Shown here piece after piece: positions 7,142 through 18,539 of a stretch of DNA of 64,000 nt (the stretch's first letter is position 1; the number at the start of each line of letters is the position of its first letter). A model generated the notes under the pieces. That model was given only the letters and a program-made list of their open reading frames with translations, was not told the origin of the DNA and made no database searches. Position numbers and translations under genes: made by a program. The stretch is from Nitrospiria bacterium. GTDB taxonomy: Bacteria > Nitrospirota > UBA9217. The DNA lies in assembly GCA_919902495.1 (NCBI GenBank), contig CAKKRC010000072.1, positions 1 to 64,000 of the forward strand, in the 5' to 3' direction.

Positions 7142-8561
7142 TTATGATCTCATAGCCATCGGCGCCGGCGCCGGCGGATTCGTCTCGGCAAAGCTCGCCG
7201 CAGGGCTCGGCAAAAAGGTCGCCCTTATCGAGAAGAGCCTGCTCGGCGGCGAGTGCACGAACCGCGGCTGCGTCCCGAGCAAGGCGCTGATCAAGGCCGC
7301 CGCCGTGGCGCACCAGGTGAAGCATCTGCGCGATTACGGGCTGGACGCGGGAGACGTGAACCTTTCGGCGAAGAACGTCATGCAGTACGTCCGGGGCGCG
7401 GTCAAGAAGGTCTACGACAGCCACCCCGCAGCTGCCTTCGAGAAGCTCGGCATCACGGTCCTGTTCGGAGAACCGAAGTTCATCGACAGCCACCGCGTCA
7501 GCCTGGGCGACACTATCCTGTCGGCAGACAAGTTCATGATCGCCACCGGAAGTTCCGCCTTTATCCCGCTTATCGAGGGCCTTGCATCGGCCCCCTATCT
7601 CTCCAACGAGAACCTCTTCGACCTCGAGTCCCTGCCGCCTTCCCTGATCATCCTGGGTGCGGGCCCCATCGGGATGGAGATGGCCTCGGCACTCAACCAT
7701 CTCGGGGTCGCGATCACGGTTGTCGAAATGTCCGATCGGATCATGGTGAGGGAGGATGAAGAGCTTGCCAGGCTCCTCGCGGAGAAATTGACCGCCGACG
7801 GGATCACTTTCCTGATGGGGACCAAGGCCGTGCGCGTCTCCCGGAAGGACGGCGGTATCATCCTGACCGTTGAGGACGCGCAGAAGATGCGGCGCGACAT
7901 CGGGGCGGCAAGCATCCTCGTCGCCGTCGGCCGCAAGCCGAATGTCGAAGGCCTGGACCTCGATAAGGCGGGCGTGGCCTGGACACCGAAGGGCATCACG
8001 ACCGACGGGTTCCTGCGAACGACCGCGCCGAACATCATTGCCTGCGGGGATGTCGTCGGGCCCTACCAGTTCAGCCATATGACCGAATACCAGGCCGTAA
8101 CGGCGGTCCGGAACGCGTTCCTGCCCTTCCGAAAAAAGGTGAACTACGACACCGTTGTCTGGTGCACGTTCACCGACCCCGAGTTCGCCCATGCGGGCCT
8201 CACGGAACACGAAGCACGGGAGCGGCACGGCGACGCCATCAGCGTCTATCGCTACGAATACAAGAACACTGACCGCGGACGCACGGACCTTGCAGAGTTC
8301 GGCAGGGCCAAGTTCATCTGCGACCGCCGCGGCAGGCTGCTGGGAGCCCATATCCTGGGAGAACGGGCCGGCGAGCTGATCCACGAAGCGCAGCTCCTCA
8401 GGCATCTCAACCTCTCCTTCACGAAGATCGCCCCGATGATCCATGTCTACCCGACCTTTACGGACGTGGTGCGCCAGCCGGCGAAGCTTCTGTACGTGGA
8501 CCGGCTCAGGAACAACCCGGTCCTCAAACTGCTGGCAAAGGTCCTGGGAAAGAAAAAATGA
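7128..8561 (+). CDS. pyridine nucleotide-disulfide oxidoreductase (mercuric reductase-like)
   Basis: This 477-residue flavoprotein has the FAD-binding GAGAGGFVSAKLAA near the N-terminus and the redox disulfide GGECTNRGCVPSKAL (Cys about 42 and 47). The NAD(P)H-binding GAGPIGMEMA is near 180, the second FAD motif NIIACGDVVGPYQFSH near 305, and the C-terminal dimer interface near 445 carries HVYPTFTD. It lacks both the N-terminal HMA domain and the C-terminal Cys pair of true MerA, so it is better called a dihydrolipoamide/mercuric reductase-like enzyme of unknown disulfide substrate. It overlaps the downstream TVP38/TMEM64 gene by four bases (ATGA), a pairing common in bacteria. Confidence 0.85.
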   Translation: MPRYDYDLIAIGAGAGGFVSAKLAAGLGKKVALIEKSLLGGECTNRGCVPSKALIKAAAVAHQVKHLRDYGLDAGDVNLSAKNVMQYVRGAVKKVYDSHPAAAFEKLGITVLFGEPKFIDSHRVSLGDTILSADKFMIATGSSAFIPLIEGLASAPYLSNENLFDLESLPPSLIILGAGPIGMEMASALNHLGVAITVVEMSDRIMVREDEELARLLAEKLTADGITFLMGTKAVRVSRKDGGIILTVEDAQKMRRDIGAASILVAVGRKPNVEGLDLDKAGVAWTPKGITTDGFLRTTAPNIIACGDVVGPYQFSHMTEYQAVTAVRNAFLPFRKKVNYDTVVWCTFTDPEFAHAGLTEHEARERHGDAISVYRYEYKNTDRGRTDLAEFGRAKFICDRRGRLLGAHILGERAGELIHEAQLLRHLNLSFTKIAPMIHVYPTFTDVVRQPAKLLYVDRLRNNPVLKLLAKVLGKKK

Positions 8562-9256
8562 AGAAACACACCCGGAACATCGTGCTGCTCCTGCTCTTCC
8601 TCGCCGTCATCATCGGTCTGCGCCTGAGCGGGGCAGGCGAGCTCCTGACCTTCGAGAATCTCCAGAAGAACAAGGATGCCCTGCTTGCATACGTCCGCGA
8701 CAACGCCGTCACGTCCATCTTTATCTATATCCTTGTCTATATCGCTGCGATCGCCCTGAACCTTCCGGGCGGCGCCGTCCTCACGATCGCCGGGGGTTTC
8801 CTGTTCGGGACCCTCCCCGCGGTGCTGTATGTGAATATCGGCGCGACGTGCGGCGCGGTGCTGGCATTCCTTTCGGCGCGGTACCTGCTCGGCTCGCGGC
8901 TCCAGGAGACCTACGGCGCCCAGCTCGCGAAGTTCAACGGGGAAATGGAGCGGAACGGCGTCCGCTATCTCCTCACCCTTCGCCTCATTCCCGTCTTCCC
9001 GTTCTTTCTCGTCAACTTTCTCTCCGGTCTGACCCGGGTGCCCCTTTCCTCGTTCACCTGGACCACGGCCGCGGGCATCATCCCTGGCACAGCAGTGTTC
9101 GCCTATGCCGGTCATCAATTGGAGGCGGTGCATTCAGTCGGCGACATATTCACCGGCAAGGTCCTTTCCGCGTTCCTGATCCTCGGGCTTTTCACGCTTG
9201 CGCCGGCGGTCATCGAGCGTTTGAAGAAAAAGCCCTCATCCCCTCCCTCATCATGA
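8558..9256 (+). CDS. TVP38/TMEM64 (DedA-like) membrane protein
   Basis: The 232-residue protein has an N-terminal anchor (residues 5-24) and further hydrophobic segments at about 50-75, 78-105, 145-165, 175-195 and 200-220. The family signature is visible: PGGAVLTIAGGFLFG (about 68-82), the GATCGAVLAFLSARYLLG segment and RLIPVFPFFLVNFLSGLTRV with the conserved Arg. DedA/TVP38 proteins act in the inner membrane, with some members acting as lipid scramblases or transporters. It starts within the stop codon of the disulfide reductase, so the two are translationally coupled and may act together. Confidence 0.85.
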   Translation: MKKHTRNIVLLLLFLAVIIGLRLSGAGELLTFENLQKNKDALLAYVRDNAVTSIFIYILVYIAAIALNLPGGAVLTIAGGFLFGTLPAVLYVNIGATCGAVLAFLSARYLLGSRLQETYGAQLAKFNGEMERNGVRYLLTLRLIPVFPFFLVNFLSGLTRVPLSSFTWTTAAGIIPGTAVFAYAGHQLEAVHSVGDIFTGKVLSAFLILGLFTLAPAVIERLKKKPSSPPSS

Positions 9257-9347
9257 CCCAGTGCGATCCTGCATGGCATTTCGTTCGGACCGGCAGAGCG
9301 CCATGCGCCTTTCCGTCGTCTCCGGAAGGCAATTCGGAAAAAAATCC

Positions 9348-9375
9348 TTGACTAACGACTTTGCTCCTGTATAAT
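9348..9375 (+). promoter_or_regulatory. sigma-70-type promoter of dprA operon
   Basis: TTGACT (9348-9353), a 16-base spacer and TATAAT (9370-9375) lie 44 bases before the dprA start codon. This is a near-consensus housekeeping promoter. Confidence 0.75.
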
Positions 9376-9418
9376 TCCTGCCCTAAGCGCCCGGATCGCC
9401 GTCGCCGAGGACAACAGC

Positions 9419-10525
9419 ATGTCGCAGGACAGAGAACACGTACGATCCTGGATCGGACTGAGCAGCATCCCCGGTATCGGCAGGGTGACCTTTCGCAGGC
9501 TCATTGCGCACTTCGGTTCTGCCCGTCGCGTCCTGGCCGCCTCGCAGGGCGAACTCCGGGAAAGCGCGGCGCTGTCCGAGAAGGTCTGCAGCGAGCTACG
9601 CTCGTTCCCCTGGCAGGAACGGGCGGACGAGGAACTGGCGAAAGCCGATGCCGCCGGTGTTGCGATCATCACCGCGGACGACCCGGGCTATCCGGGACCG
9701 CTGCTGAACACGCCGGACCCTCCCCTCTTCCTTTATATACGGGGTTCTCTTCTGCCGGAGGATGGGAGCGCGGTCGCCATGGTCGGCACGCGAACACCCA
9801 CGCACTATGGGCTTACCGTGACGCACCGCATGGCATACGAGCTCGCGTCGCAGAGGATCACGGTCGTCAGCGGCATGGCGCGGGGCATCGACACCCAGGC
9901 GCATAAGGGCGCGCTCGCCGCAAAGGGCAGGACCATCGCCGTGCTCGGCTGCGGGATCGATACGGCCTACCCACGCGAGAACAAGGGGCTGATGGAAGAT
10001 ATCGTCCGGTCCGGCGCCGTCGTGACCGAGAACCCTTTCGGCACAAAACCGGAGAGCGGCTACTTCCCGGCGCGCAACCGGATCATCAGCGGCCTGGCCG
10101 CGGGGACCGTGATCATCGAGGCCGCGGAGGACAGCGGCTCGCTGATCACCGCCGATTATGCGCTCAAGCAGGGCCGGAAGCTCTTTGCCGTACCCGGGAA
10201 CATCAGCTCGCATGTCAGCCGCGGCACGAACAGCCTCATCAGGCAGGGCGCCGTGCTCGTCGGGACGGCCGGGGATGTTCTGCAGGGCCTGGACCTATAT
10301 AAAGGAAGCGAACCACCGGCCGCGACCGATATGCAGCTGCCTCCCCTGACGCCCGAGGAGGCATCGGTATTCAAGACCGTAACGAACGAGCCGAAGCATA
10401 TTGACGCCATCATGGCGGAAAGCAGCAGCACCCCGGGCAGGCTAAGCGGCCTCCTGATCACCCTCGAACTGAAGGGTCTGGTGAAGCAGCTGCCGGGAAA
10501 ATATTTTGTTCGGGATCTGCAGTGA
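9419..10525 (+). CDS. dprA: DNA-processing protein DprA (Smf)
   Basis: DprA binds single-stranded DNA and loads RecA during natural transformation. The 368-residue product has an N-terminal helix-hairpin-helix/SAM-like region (GIGRVTFRRLIAHFG, about 20-34). The Rossmann core has MVGTRTPTHYG (about 121-131) and SGMARGIDTQAHKGAL (about 154-169), then the family motif FPARNRIISGLA (about 218-229). A C-terminal winged-helix (about 310-365) with ITLELKGLVKQLPGKYF matches the DprA DML1-like domain. Start ATG 9419 with GAGGA upstream. It heads a run with DUF494 and topA, a frequent order in related phyla. Confidence 0.93.
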   Translation: MSQDREHVRSWIGLSSIPGIGRVTFRRLIAHFGSARRVLAASQGELRESAALSEKVCSELRSFPWQERADEELAKADAAGVAIITADDPGYPGPLLNTPDPPLFLYIRGSLLPEDGSAVAMVGTRTPTHYGLTVTHRMAYELASQRITVVSGMARGIDTQAHKGALAAKGRTIAVLGCGIDTAYPRENKGLMEDIVRSGAVVTENPFGTKPESGYFPARNRIISGLAAGTVIIEAAEDSGSLITADYALKQGRKLFAVPGNISSHVSRGTNSLIRQGAVLVGTAGDVLQGLDLYKGSEPPAATDMQLPPLTPEEASVFKTVTNEPKHIDAIMAESSSTPGRLSGLLITLELKGLVKQLPGKYFVRDLQ

Positions 10526-10530
10526 ACCGT

Positions 10531-10595
10531 AATTGAGCGATCAGTTGTTCAGGGATCAGGATATCTTGGCCTCCGCTTACTGACTCAATTACTGT
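10531..10595. repeat. inverted repeat between dprA and the DUF494 gene
   Basis: GTAATTGAG (about 10531-10539) is the exact reverse complement of CTCAATTAC about 50 bases later. It could fold in the leader of the DUF494 gene or act as a weak attenuator. Confidence 0.45.
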
Positions 10596-10627
10596 TCACC
10601 ATTCAACGCGTCTCAACGGAGGTTTTT

Positions 10628-11101
10628 TTGGACGAACGGATCATCAACCTGGTCTCGCTCATCGCCGAACAGGTCCAGACGAAACAGGAGCTCTTCAGCA
10701 ATGAAGGGAAGATCATGGACTCGCTCATGAACAGCGGATACCGGCTCCATGAGGCGGACGCGGCGCTGACGCTCATGCAGTCCCTGGCGCAGAACGATGA
10801 GGAGATATTCCCCGCCGAAGGAGATCCCCTTGTTCCGTCCGGGCTGCGGGTGATGAACACGGAGGAACGGGCACGGTTCGCCATGGATGCCTTCAGCTTC
10901 GTCACCAAGCTTGCCCATCTGGGCATCATCACGACAGACCTGCGGGAAGAGATCCTTGAAAAGGCGCTGAACCTCCATGCCCGGAAGATCGAGCTGTCCC
11001 ATGTAAAGACGCTGATCACGCTGAACCTCTTCACCGACATGCAGGAGGACGAGGACCTGCTCGTATCCTCCCTGAACGTCAAAGGCACGGCGTGGAACTG
11101 A
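10628..11101 (+). CDS. DUF494 (Smg-like) family protein
   Basis: The 157-residue acidic helical protein fits DUF494/Smg, a family usually encoded between dprA and topA, as here. Typical features are the N-terminal EQVQTKQELFSNEG... helices, the LxxxGYRLHEADAALTLMQSL segment (about 36-55) and the C-terminal LITLNLFTDMQEDED. Members are poorly characterised; context links them to DNA processing. The start is a TTG at 10628 with GGAGG six bases upstream; no ATG fits the conserved N-terminus. Confidence 0.8.
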   Translation: MDERIINLVSLIAEQVQTKQELFSNEGKIMDSLMNSGYRLHEADAALTLMQSLAQNDEEIFPAEGDPLVPSGLRVMNTEERARFAMDAFSFVTKLAHLGIITTDLREEILEKALNLHARKIELSHVKTLITLNLFTDMQEDEDLLVSSLNVKGTAWN

Positions 11102-11148
11102 ACGCTGAGCGGGAACAGGGAGACTGTGAATAACCCTGAAGAAAGCAT

Positions 11149-11281
11149 GTAACCACGGATTAACACGGATAAAAACGAGAATTCAAAATCGCCCGATCAA
11201 ATCGGTTATCACCCATGTGGTGATTGTATGTTTTTCATAAGTTCTTGTTACTCGGTTCTAACCGTGTTCATCTGTGGTTAC
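11149..11281. repeat. inverted-repeat element (ACCACGGAT type)
   Basis: GTAACCACGGATTAACACGG (from 11149) and its imperfect reverse complement (11260-11281) flank about 90 bases of AT-rich DNA upstream of topA. It belongs to the family of paired-arm intergenic elements seen throughout the window. Confidence 0.7.
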
Positions 11282-11333
11282 AACTGTAGTTTATGGTAAA
11301 TGTAACTCCCTGCGGTAAAAAGGTTTGCCCATT

Positions 11334-13628
<2,295 letters not shown>

Positions 13629-13689
13629 GCACACACTCGGGCGGAGATCCCGGTCGCCCGCGTTCGACCCAGCCCGGCACAATTCCCGC

Positions 13690-13718
13690 TTGTCATTCTC
13701 ATGGCTTAATGCTATCTT
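13690..13718 (+). promoter_or_regulatory. promoter of PstS-like/hybrid kinase pair
   Basis: TTGTCA (13690-13695), 17 bases, then TATCTT (13713-13718), about 40 bases before the start at 13758. A reasonable sigma-70 match. Confidence 0.5.
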
Positions 13719-13757
13719 TAATGCGTTTGATCGATGCAGCTCATACCAGGGGGCACT

Positions 13758-14633
13758 ATGGGTCAGCGCATTGCATTCCCCAGACCGGAGAGAACAACGA
13801 CCGGTCATCGCTGCGCCTTCGTCCTCGTTCCTCTCCTTCTCCTCTCGCTCCTGCTCTTCTCCCCGAATGGATCTGACGCGGCGGAAACGCTCACCGCAAG
13901 CGGTTGTTCCGTCAGCAATGTGGGGTATCTCACCGACCTTGCAAAAGAGTATGAACGGCGCACCGGGATCAAAGTGCTCGTGCGGGGCGGCGGCAGCGCC
14001 GTCGGCATCGAGGACCTCCGGAGCGCCAAGGTGGATTTTGCGGCTGCATGCCGGTCAAGGTCGGCGGGAGACCCCGAAGATGTCGCCTTTATCCAGGTCG
14101 CCTGGGACGCCCTCGTCTTCATTGTCCATCCTTCCAATCCCCTCTCGTCCCTGTCGCTCGACAATGTCCGTTCGATCTATGCGGGCGGGACCACAAACTG
14201 GCAGCAGTTAAAGGGACCAAGCTCAACGATCAAGGTTTTTATTTCCCGTGCCCGGCAGGGACTGTCCGGCGTTGAGGCGTCGACCAACGCCCTGGTCCTG
14301 AAGGGCAGGGAACCCGTGGAGACCCCGCACACCCTCTTCCTGGCATCAACGGCGATCGTCGAGCAGATGGTGGAATCGACGCCCGAGGGTTTCGCCACGA
14401 CCGGGTACACGAGCGCGCGAAAACGCCGGGTCAAGATGCTGAAGATCGACGGGGTCGCGCCGAGCGTCGGGAACATAATACAACAACGTTATCCGCTGAA
14501 ACGACCGCTCTTCATTCTCCTGCCAAAACATCCAAAGCCCGCGGCCAGACAATTCGTCGACTTCGTGCTGAGCAAGGACGGCCAGCAGTACCTCCGGTCA
14601 CTGAATGTTGTGTCGCTCCTTGACGTCCATTGA
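13758..14633 (+). CDS. PstS-like periplasmic binding protein
   Basis: The 291-residue protein has a basic N-terminus, a hydrophobic stretch rich in Leu (about 18-35) ending at SDAAE, then a mature PBP-like fold of the phosphate-binding (PstS/PBP_like_2) type. Family-like segments are LAKEYERRTGIKVLVRGGGSA (ligand loop with GGGSAVGI), VDFAAACR, FIVHPSNPLSSLSLDNVRSIYAGG and a C-terminal FVDFVLSKDGQQYL. The AGGGGG before ATG 13758 decides the start. Its stop overlaps the start of the next gene (TTGA), so it is co-translated with a hybrid sensor kinase rather than with PstCAB transport genes. It may therefore be a sensory binding protein; ligand unknown. Confidence 0.75.
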   Translation: MGQRIAFPRPERTTTGHRCAFVLVPLLLLSLLLFSPNGSDAAETLTASGCSVSNVGYLTDLAKEYERRTGIKVLVRGGGSAVGIEDLRSAKVDFAAACRSRSAGDPEDVAFIQVAWDALVFIVHPSNPLSSLSLDNVRSIYAGGTTNWQQLKGPSSTIKVFISRARQGLSGVEASTNALVLKGREPVETPHTLFLASTAIVEQMVESTPEGFATTGYTSARKRRVKMLKIDGVAPSVGNIIQQRYPLKRPLFILLPKHPKPAARQFVDFVLSKDGQQYLRSLNVVSLLDVH

Positions 14634-16846
14634 AGCTCTCCCTGCGCACAAAGGTGTCCCTGGTCATCACGGCGATCATCATCGTGATCAGCGGGATCAG
14701 CACCTACCTCTTCACCACGGCCCATAGCAGCAGCAAGGAAAAGGGCCGGATCCAGCGGGGCGCTGCCCTCTCCTATGCCCTCTCCGCGGCGGCCTCCGAG
14801 GGGCTGCTCAAGGAAGACCTCAGCCTCATCAAAAAAGCATCGTCGCTCATCAACGCCGACGATGTCACGCTGGTCCAGGTCTATTCGAACATCTGGAGCA
14901 TCGTCGATGCCTATCCCTTCGACCAGCTCAAGAGCCCTCCGCATCCTGATGCCATGGAGCACTTCCAGAGTTCCTCCACACCGTTCCACGTCGAGCACAA
15001 GGACGGTTATGACTTCTATACCCCCATCGAGTTCAAGGCATCCGAGAAAGCACCGGGCATCACCATCGGCTTCGTAAGGCTGATCTTATCGACGCATTCA
15101 ATAAAGCAGGAGATCCGGGAAGCCGTCGCCGTGTATGTCCTGATCTCCGCGGTCATCACCCTGATCGCGATCGTCTCGATCAATATCCTCATCGGTCGGC
15201 TCGTCGTCAGGCCGGTGATGAACCTGCACCGTTCCGTCGCCGATTTCAAGAACGGGGTACTGGACCGGGAGACCGTCCCTTCCCCTCACGCCGCGGTCGA
15301 GCTCAAGGACCTCACACGGGAATTCAACCTCCTGTTCAGAACGCTCAAGGACCGGGAGGAACAGCTCGTTGCATCAGACCGGCGGATCCGCTCACTCTTT
15401 GAGCGGGTGGAGCACGGCATCTTCCGGCTCGACCGGAGCGGCGCCATCATCGAGGCGAACGACCGCTTCCGGTCCCTCTTCGGCGATGCGCAGGAGCTGT
15501 GCGAGATACTCCTGGGAGACAATACCTCCCCTGACTGCCTGAGGAGGGCCATCGAGGACAGCGCCCTGCACCAGGACAACAAAGCCGTTGCCCGGAATGG
15601 GGTAGAGCTCATGGTGTCGCTCTCGCTCTATCCGGAAAAGGACGCCATGGGTACGGTCGTGGGATTCGACGGATACGTCATCGATATCACGGAAAAAAAA
15701 CGGCTGGAAGAACGGCTCGTCCGGGCCCAGAAGATGGAGGCGATCGGCACTCTCGCGGGCGGTCTGGCCCACGATTACAACAACCTCCTGACGGCCATTC
15801 TCGGATATTCGTCGATGCTCCTCAAGAAGCTTCAGGCGCATGAGCCGTTCTACAAACCCGTGTCCATCATCCATGAGGCGGCGAAGCGCGGCGCCGAGCT
15901 GGGAAGAAAGATCCTGACGGTCACGCGAAAAGAACAGCGGGAGGTAAAACCGCTCGATCTGAACGAGATCGTGCGCACATCCCTCGAATTGCTCCACCGG
16001 AGCCTGCCCAAAGATATCGAGATCGTCACGCGCCTTGCCGACGGGCTCCCCTTGACCCAGGCCGATCCGTCCCAGTTGCAGCAGGTGATCATCAACCTCG
16101 CGGTCAATGCCCGCGACGCCATGCCGGGCGGGGGGAAACTGGTCATCGAGACATCGCTGTCCGGGGCGGACGTGAACGGCGGGCCGTCAACCGACGCCCG
16201 GACGGGCGGAATGCTCAAGCTGTCCGTCGCGGACAACGGGTCGGGGATCGACACGGAAACACAGGCGAGGATCTTCGATCCGTTCTTTACGACCAAGGAC
16301 ATTGGCAAAGGCACCGGCCTCGGGCTCTATATCGTCCATTCCATCGTCCACAACCATGGCGGACACATCAACGTCTACAGCGAGCCGTCCCACGGCACCC
16401 AGTTCACCATATACCTGCCGGTCATCGCGCCCGATGCCGGTACGACGACCGTTCCTGAGACCACCGAGGTCACGGGTTCCGGGACCATCCTGGTCATCGA
16501 TGACGAGCCGCACGTTCGGGAAATGTGCCGGGACATGCTGGGCGCGCTCGGCTATACGGTCCTGCTGGCCGAGGACGGACCATCCGGTCTCCAGATCTAC
16601 CGGGCAGATCACCGGAAGATCGACCTGGTCATCCTGGACATGATCATGCCGAAAATGGGCGGCCCCGAAGTGTTCACGGCGCTCAAGACCATTGACCCGG
16701 CGGCAAAGGTCCTGCTCTATTCCGGGTACAGCAACAGCAGCCTTGACGGCATCGATGAACTGCTGAAGCGCGGTGTCGCCGGATTTATCCAGAAACCGTT
16801 CTCGACCGAGGACATCAGCCTTGCTATCAAAAAGGCACTGTCCTGA
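14630..16846 (+). CDS. hybrid sensor histidine kinase with HAMP, PAS and receiver
   Basis: The 738-residue protein has a first membrane helix at 9-30, a periplasmic sensor region to about 165, a second helix at about 166-190, a HAMP linker, a PAS domain (about 250-355), HisKA with [15 protein letters not shown], HATPase_c ([26 protein letters not shown]) and a receiver domain ([14 protein letters not shown]). The start is a TTG overlapping the TGA of the PstS-like gene. Coupling suggests the binding protein and kinase form one sensory unit, with the periplasmic loop as contact site; that link is inference. No dedicated output regulator lies next to it. Confidence 0.85.
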   Translation: MKLSLRTKVSLVITAIIIVISGISTYLFTTAHSSSKEKGRIQRGAALSYALSAAASEGLLKEDLSLIKKASSLINADDVTLVQVYSNIWSIVDAYPFDQLKSPPHPDAMEHFQSSSTPFHVEHKDGYDFYTPIEFKASEKAPGITIGFVRLILSTHSIKQEIREAVAVYVLISAVITLIAIVSINILIGRLVVRPVMNLHRSVADFKNGVLDRETVPSPHAAVELKDLTREFNLLFRTLKDREEQLVASDRRIRSLFERVEHGIFRLDRSGAIIEANDRFRSLFGDAQELCEILLGDNTSPDCLRRAIEDSALHQDNKAVARNGVELMVSLSLYPEKDAMGTVVGFDGYVIDITEKKRLEERLVRAQKMEAIGTLAGGLAHDYNNLLTAILGYSSMLLKKLQAHEPFYKPVSIIHEAAKRGAELGRKILTVTRKEQREVKPLDLNEIVRTSLELLHRSLPKDIEIVTRLADGLPLTQADPSQLQQVIINLAVNARDAMPGGGKLVIETSLSGADVNGGPSTDARTGGMLKLSVADNGSGIDTETQARIFDPFFTTKDIGKGTGLGLYIVHSIVHNHGGHINVYSEPSHGTQFTIYLPVIAPDAGTTTVPETTEVTGSGTILVIDDEPHVREMCRDMLGALGYTVLLAEDGPSGLQIYRADHRKIDLVILDMIMPKMGGPEVFTALKTIDPAAKVLLYSGYSNSSLDGIDELLKRGVAGFIQKPFSTEDISLAIKKALS

Positions 16847-16894
16847 AAAGACCTTTCCCTTGCAAAAAATCACCCCCTGCGCTACAGTACCTGC

Positions 16895-17770
16895 ATGCGA
16901 AAGCACATCGCCGGCTTTCTGCTCCATCTCCGGAACGAGAAGAACGTCTCCCCCCACACCGAACGCGGCTATCGCTCCGATCTGGAGCAGCTTGCCGAAT
17001 TCCTCGGTGACCGCGACCTCGCCGGCATCGACCACCAGGACCTGCGTCAGTTCCTCGGCCACCTCATCTCCCGAAAAGTAAAAAAATCCTCCCTCGCCCG
17101 CAAGCTTTCGGCGGTCCGCGCGTTCTTCAAGTACCTGGACCGCAAGGGGATCGTACAGGGCAATCCGGCGCGGCTTATTGCGACGCCCAAACAGGACAAG
17201 CGACTGCCTTCGGTCCTCACCGTCGATGACGCCCAGCGGCTGATGGATGCTCCGAAGGGTGATGCTGTCGATGACCTGCGGGACCGAGCCGTACTCGAGA
17301 CGCTCTACTCCACCGGCATCCGCGCCAGCGAGCTGATAGGGATCAATTTCGAGGACATCAACCGGAACGACCATCTCATCCGCATCCGGGGCAAAGGACG
17401 CAAGGAGCGGATCGTGCCGGTTGGTAGCAAGGCCCTCGATGCCATCGATGCCTATGCGGCCCGGAAGAATGACAACGACAAAGGAACGGCGGTCTTCACC
17501 GGCCCTTCAGGAAATCGCTTGACAGCCCGAACGGTTCAGCGTATTTTAGGTAACTATCGGAAAAAGCTGGGTCTTTCCCAGAAAGCCAGTCCGCACACGC
17601 TCCGCCACAGTTTTGCGACGCACCTGTTGGAATCGGGCGCTGACCTCCGGGCTATCCAGGAACTCCTTGGACATGCCAGCCTGTCCACGACCCAGCGGTA
17701 CACCCATGTGAACCTTGATTCCCTCATGGAGACCTACGACAAGGCGCACCCGAGGGCGAAGAAGAAATAG
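16895..17770 (+). CDS. xerC: tyrosine recombinase XerC
   Basis: The 291-residue protein has an N-terminal SAM-like core-binding domain (LRNEKNVSPHTERGYRSDL) and a catalytic domain with the full R-K-H-R-H-Y set. These are GIRASELIGI (Arg I), HTLRHSFATHLL (His-x-x-Arg), LGHASLSTTQRYTHV (His and nucleophile Tyr). XerC with XerD resolves chromosome dimers at dif. The position before hslVU matches the common xerC-hslV-hslU order, so this is the housekeeping enzyme and not an integron integrase: it has no additional IntI-specific patch that I can see. ATG at 16895. Confidence 0.9.
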   Translation: MRKHIAGFLLHLRNEKNVSPHTERGYRSDLEQLAEFLGDRDLAGIDHQDLRQFLGHLISRKVKKSSLARKLSAVRAFFKYLDRKGIVQGNPARLIATPKQDKRLPSVLTVDDAQRLMDAPKGDAVDDLRDRAVLETLYSTGIRASELIGINFEDINRNDHLIRIRGKGRKERIVPVGSKALDAIDAYAARKNDNDKGTAVFTGPSGNRLTARTVQRILGNYRKKLGLSQKASPHTLRHSFATHLLESGADLRAIQELLGHASLSTTQRYTHVNLDSLMETYDKAHPRAKKK

Positions 17771-17782
17771 ACGTTAGAATAC

Positions 17783-17864
17783 AGAGTATAGACGTCAGAC
17801 AACAGACAACAGACCATTGCATTTGATCCAGTCTATACTCTGACAGTCTGTCATCTGTCGTCTG
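17783..17864. repeat. interleaved inverted repeats between xerC and hslV
   Basis: AGAGTATAGAC (17783-17793) is the exact reverse complement of 17831-17841. The arm CAGACAACAGACAACAGAC (17796-17814) pairs with 17846-17864. The pairs are interleaved, not nested, so only one hairpin can form at a time. The same CAGAC-type arms recur after hslV. Confidence 0.7.
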
Positions 17865-17882
17865 AATTTCCATGGAGCTGCC

Positions 17883-18425
17883 ATGAGCGATCATACTACC
17901 ATGCACGCGACCACGATCCTCTCGGTCAGACGGAACGGGAAGACCGCCATCGCCGGCGACGGGCAGGTCACCGTCGGGAACACCGTCATGAAGAGCAACG
18001 CCAAAAAAGTGCGCAAGATGTACAACGACAAGGTCCTCGCGGGATTCGCCGGCGCCACTGCCGACGCGTTCACCCTCTTCGAGAAGTTCGAAGCGAAGCT
18101 GGAGCAGTACCACGGGAACCTTACGCGCGCGGCCGTGGAACTCGCCAAGGACTGGCGGACCGACAAGGTCCTCCGCCGGCTCGAGGCGCTGATGATCGTC
18201 GCCGATGCCGAGCGTTCCTTCGTCCTTTCGGGGAACGGCGACGTCATCGAGCCCGAGGACGGCATCGCCGCCATCGGCTCCGGCGGCCCGTACGCGCTCG
18301 CTGCCGCGCGGGCCCTTGTGGAGCATACGGAGCTCGGCTCGCGAAAGATCGTGGAATCGGCCATGCAGATTGCCGGAGCCATCTGCATCTATACGAACAA
18401 GGAGATCACGGTAGAGGAATTGTGA
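17883..18425 (+). CDS. hslV: HslV, ATP-dependent protease peptidase subunit
   Basis: Proteasome-like threonine peptidase of the HslUV (ClpQY) complex in the cytoplasm. The catalytic N-terminal Thr after propeptide removal should be Thr10 in [26 protein letters not shown] and the C-terminal EITVEEL are typical. Two starts are possible: ATG 17883 with GGAG upstream, giving a nine-residue propeptide, or ATG 17901, giving the usual short MHA propeptide. The ribosome site favours 17883. The total length of 180 residues fits the family. hslU follows 114 bases downstream. Confidence 0.94.
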   Translation: MSDHTTMHATTILSVRRNGKTAIAGDGQVTVGNTVMKSNAKKVRKMYNDKVLAGFAGATADAFTLFEKFEAKLEQYHGNLTRAAVELAKDWRTDKVLRRLEALMIVADAERSFVLSGNGDVIEPEDGIAAIGSGGPYALAAARALVEHTELGSRKIVESAMQIAGAICIYTNKEITVEEL

Positions 18426-18426
18426 A

Positions 18427-18530
18427 TCAGACCACAGACAGCAGACATGCAGATGACAGACTGAAACAACCTCAATACTGTTTTTTCCCTCGCTTGTCTG
18501 ACCGTCTGATCGTCTGTTGTCTGTAATCTG
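18427..18530. repeat. inverted-repeat element between hslV and hslU
   Basis: An arm rich in CAGAC/ACAGAC (18427-18462) faces its imperfect reverse complement GTCTG-rich arm (18493-18530). It is the same arm type as the element before hslV, so hslV is bracketed by two copies. Confidence 0.65.
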
Positions 18531-18539
18531 GTATTCATT

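Noticed and set aside
16895-17770. Integron integrase IntI candidate
   Set aside because: Its neighbours and sequence fit housekeeping XerC; there is no sign of the IntI-specific extra domain.
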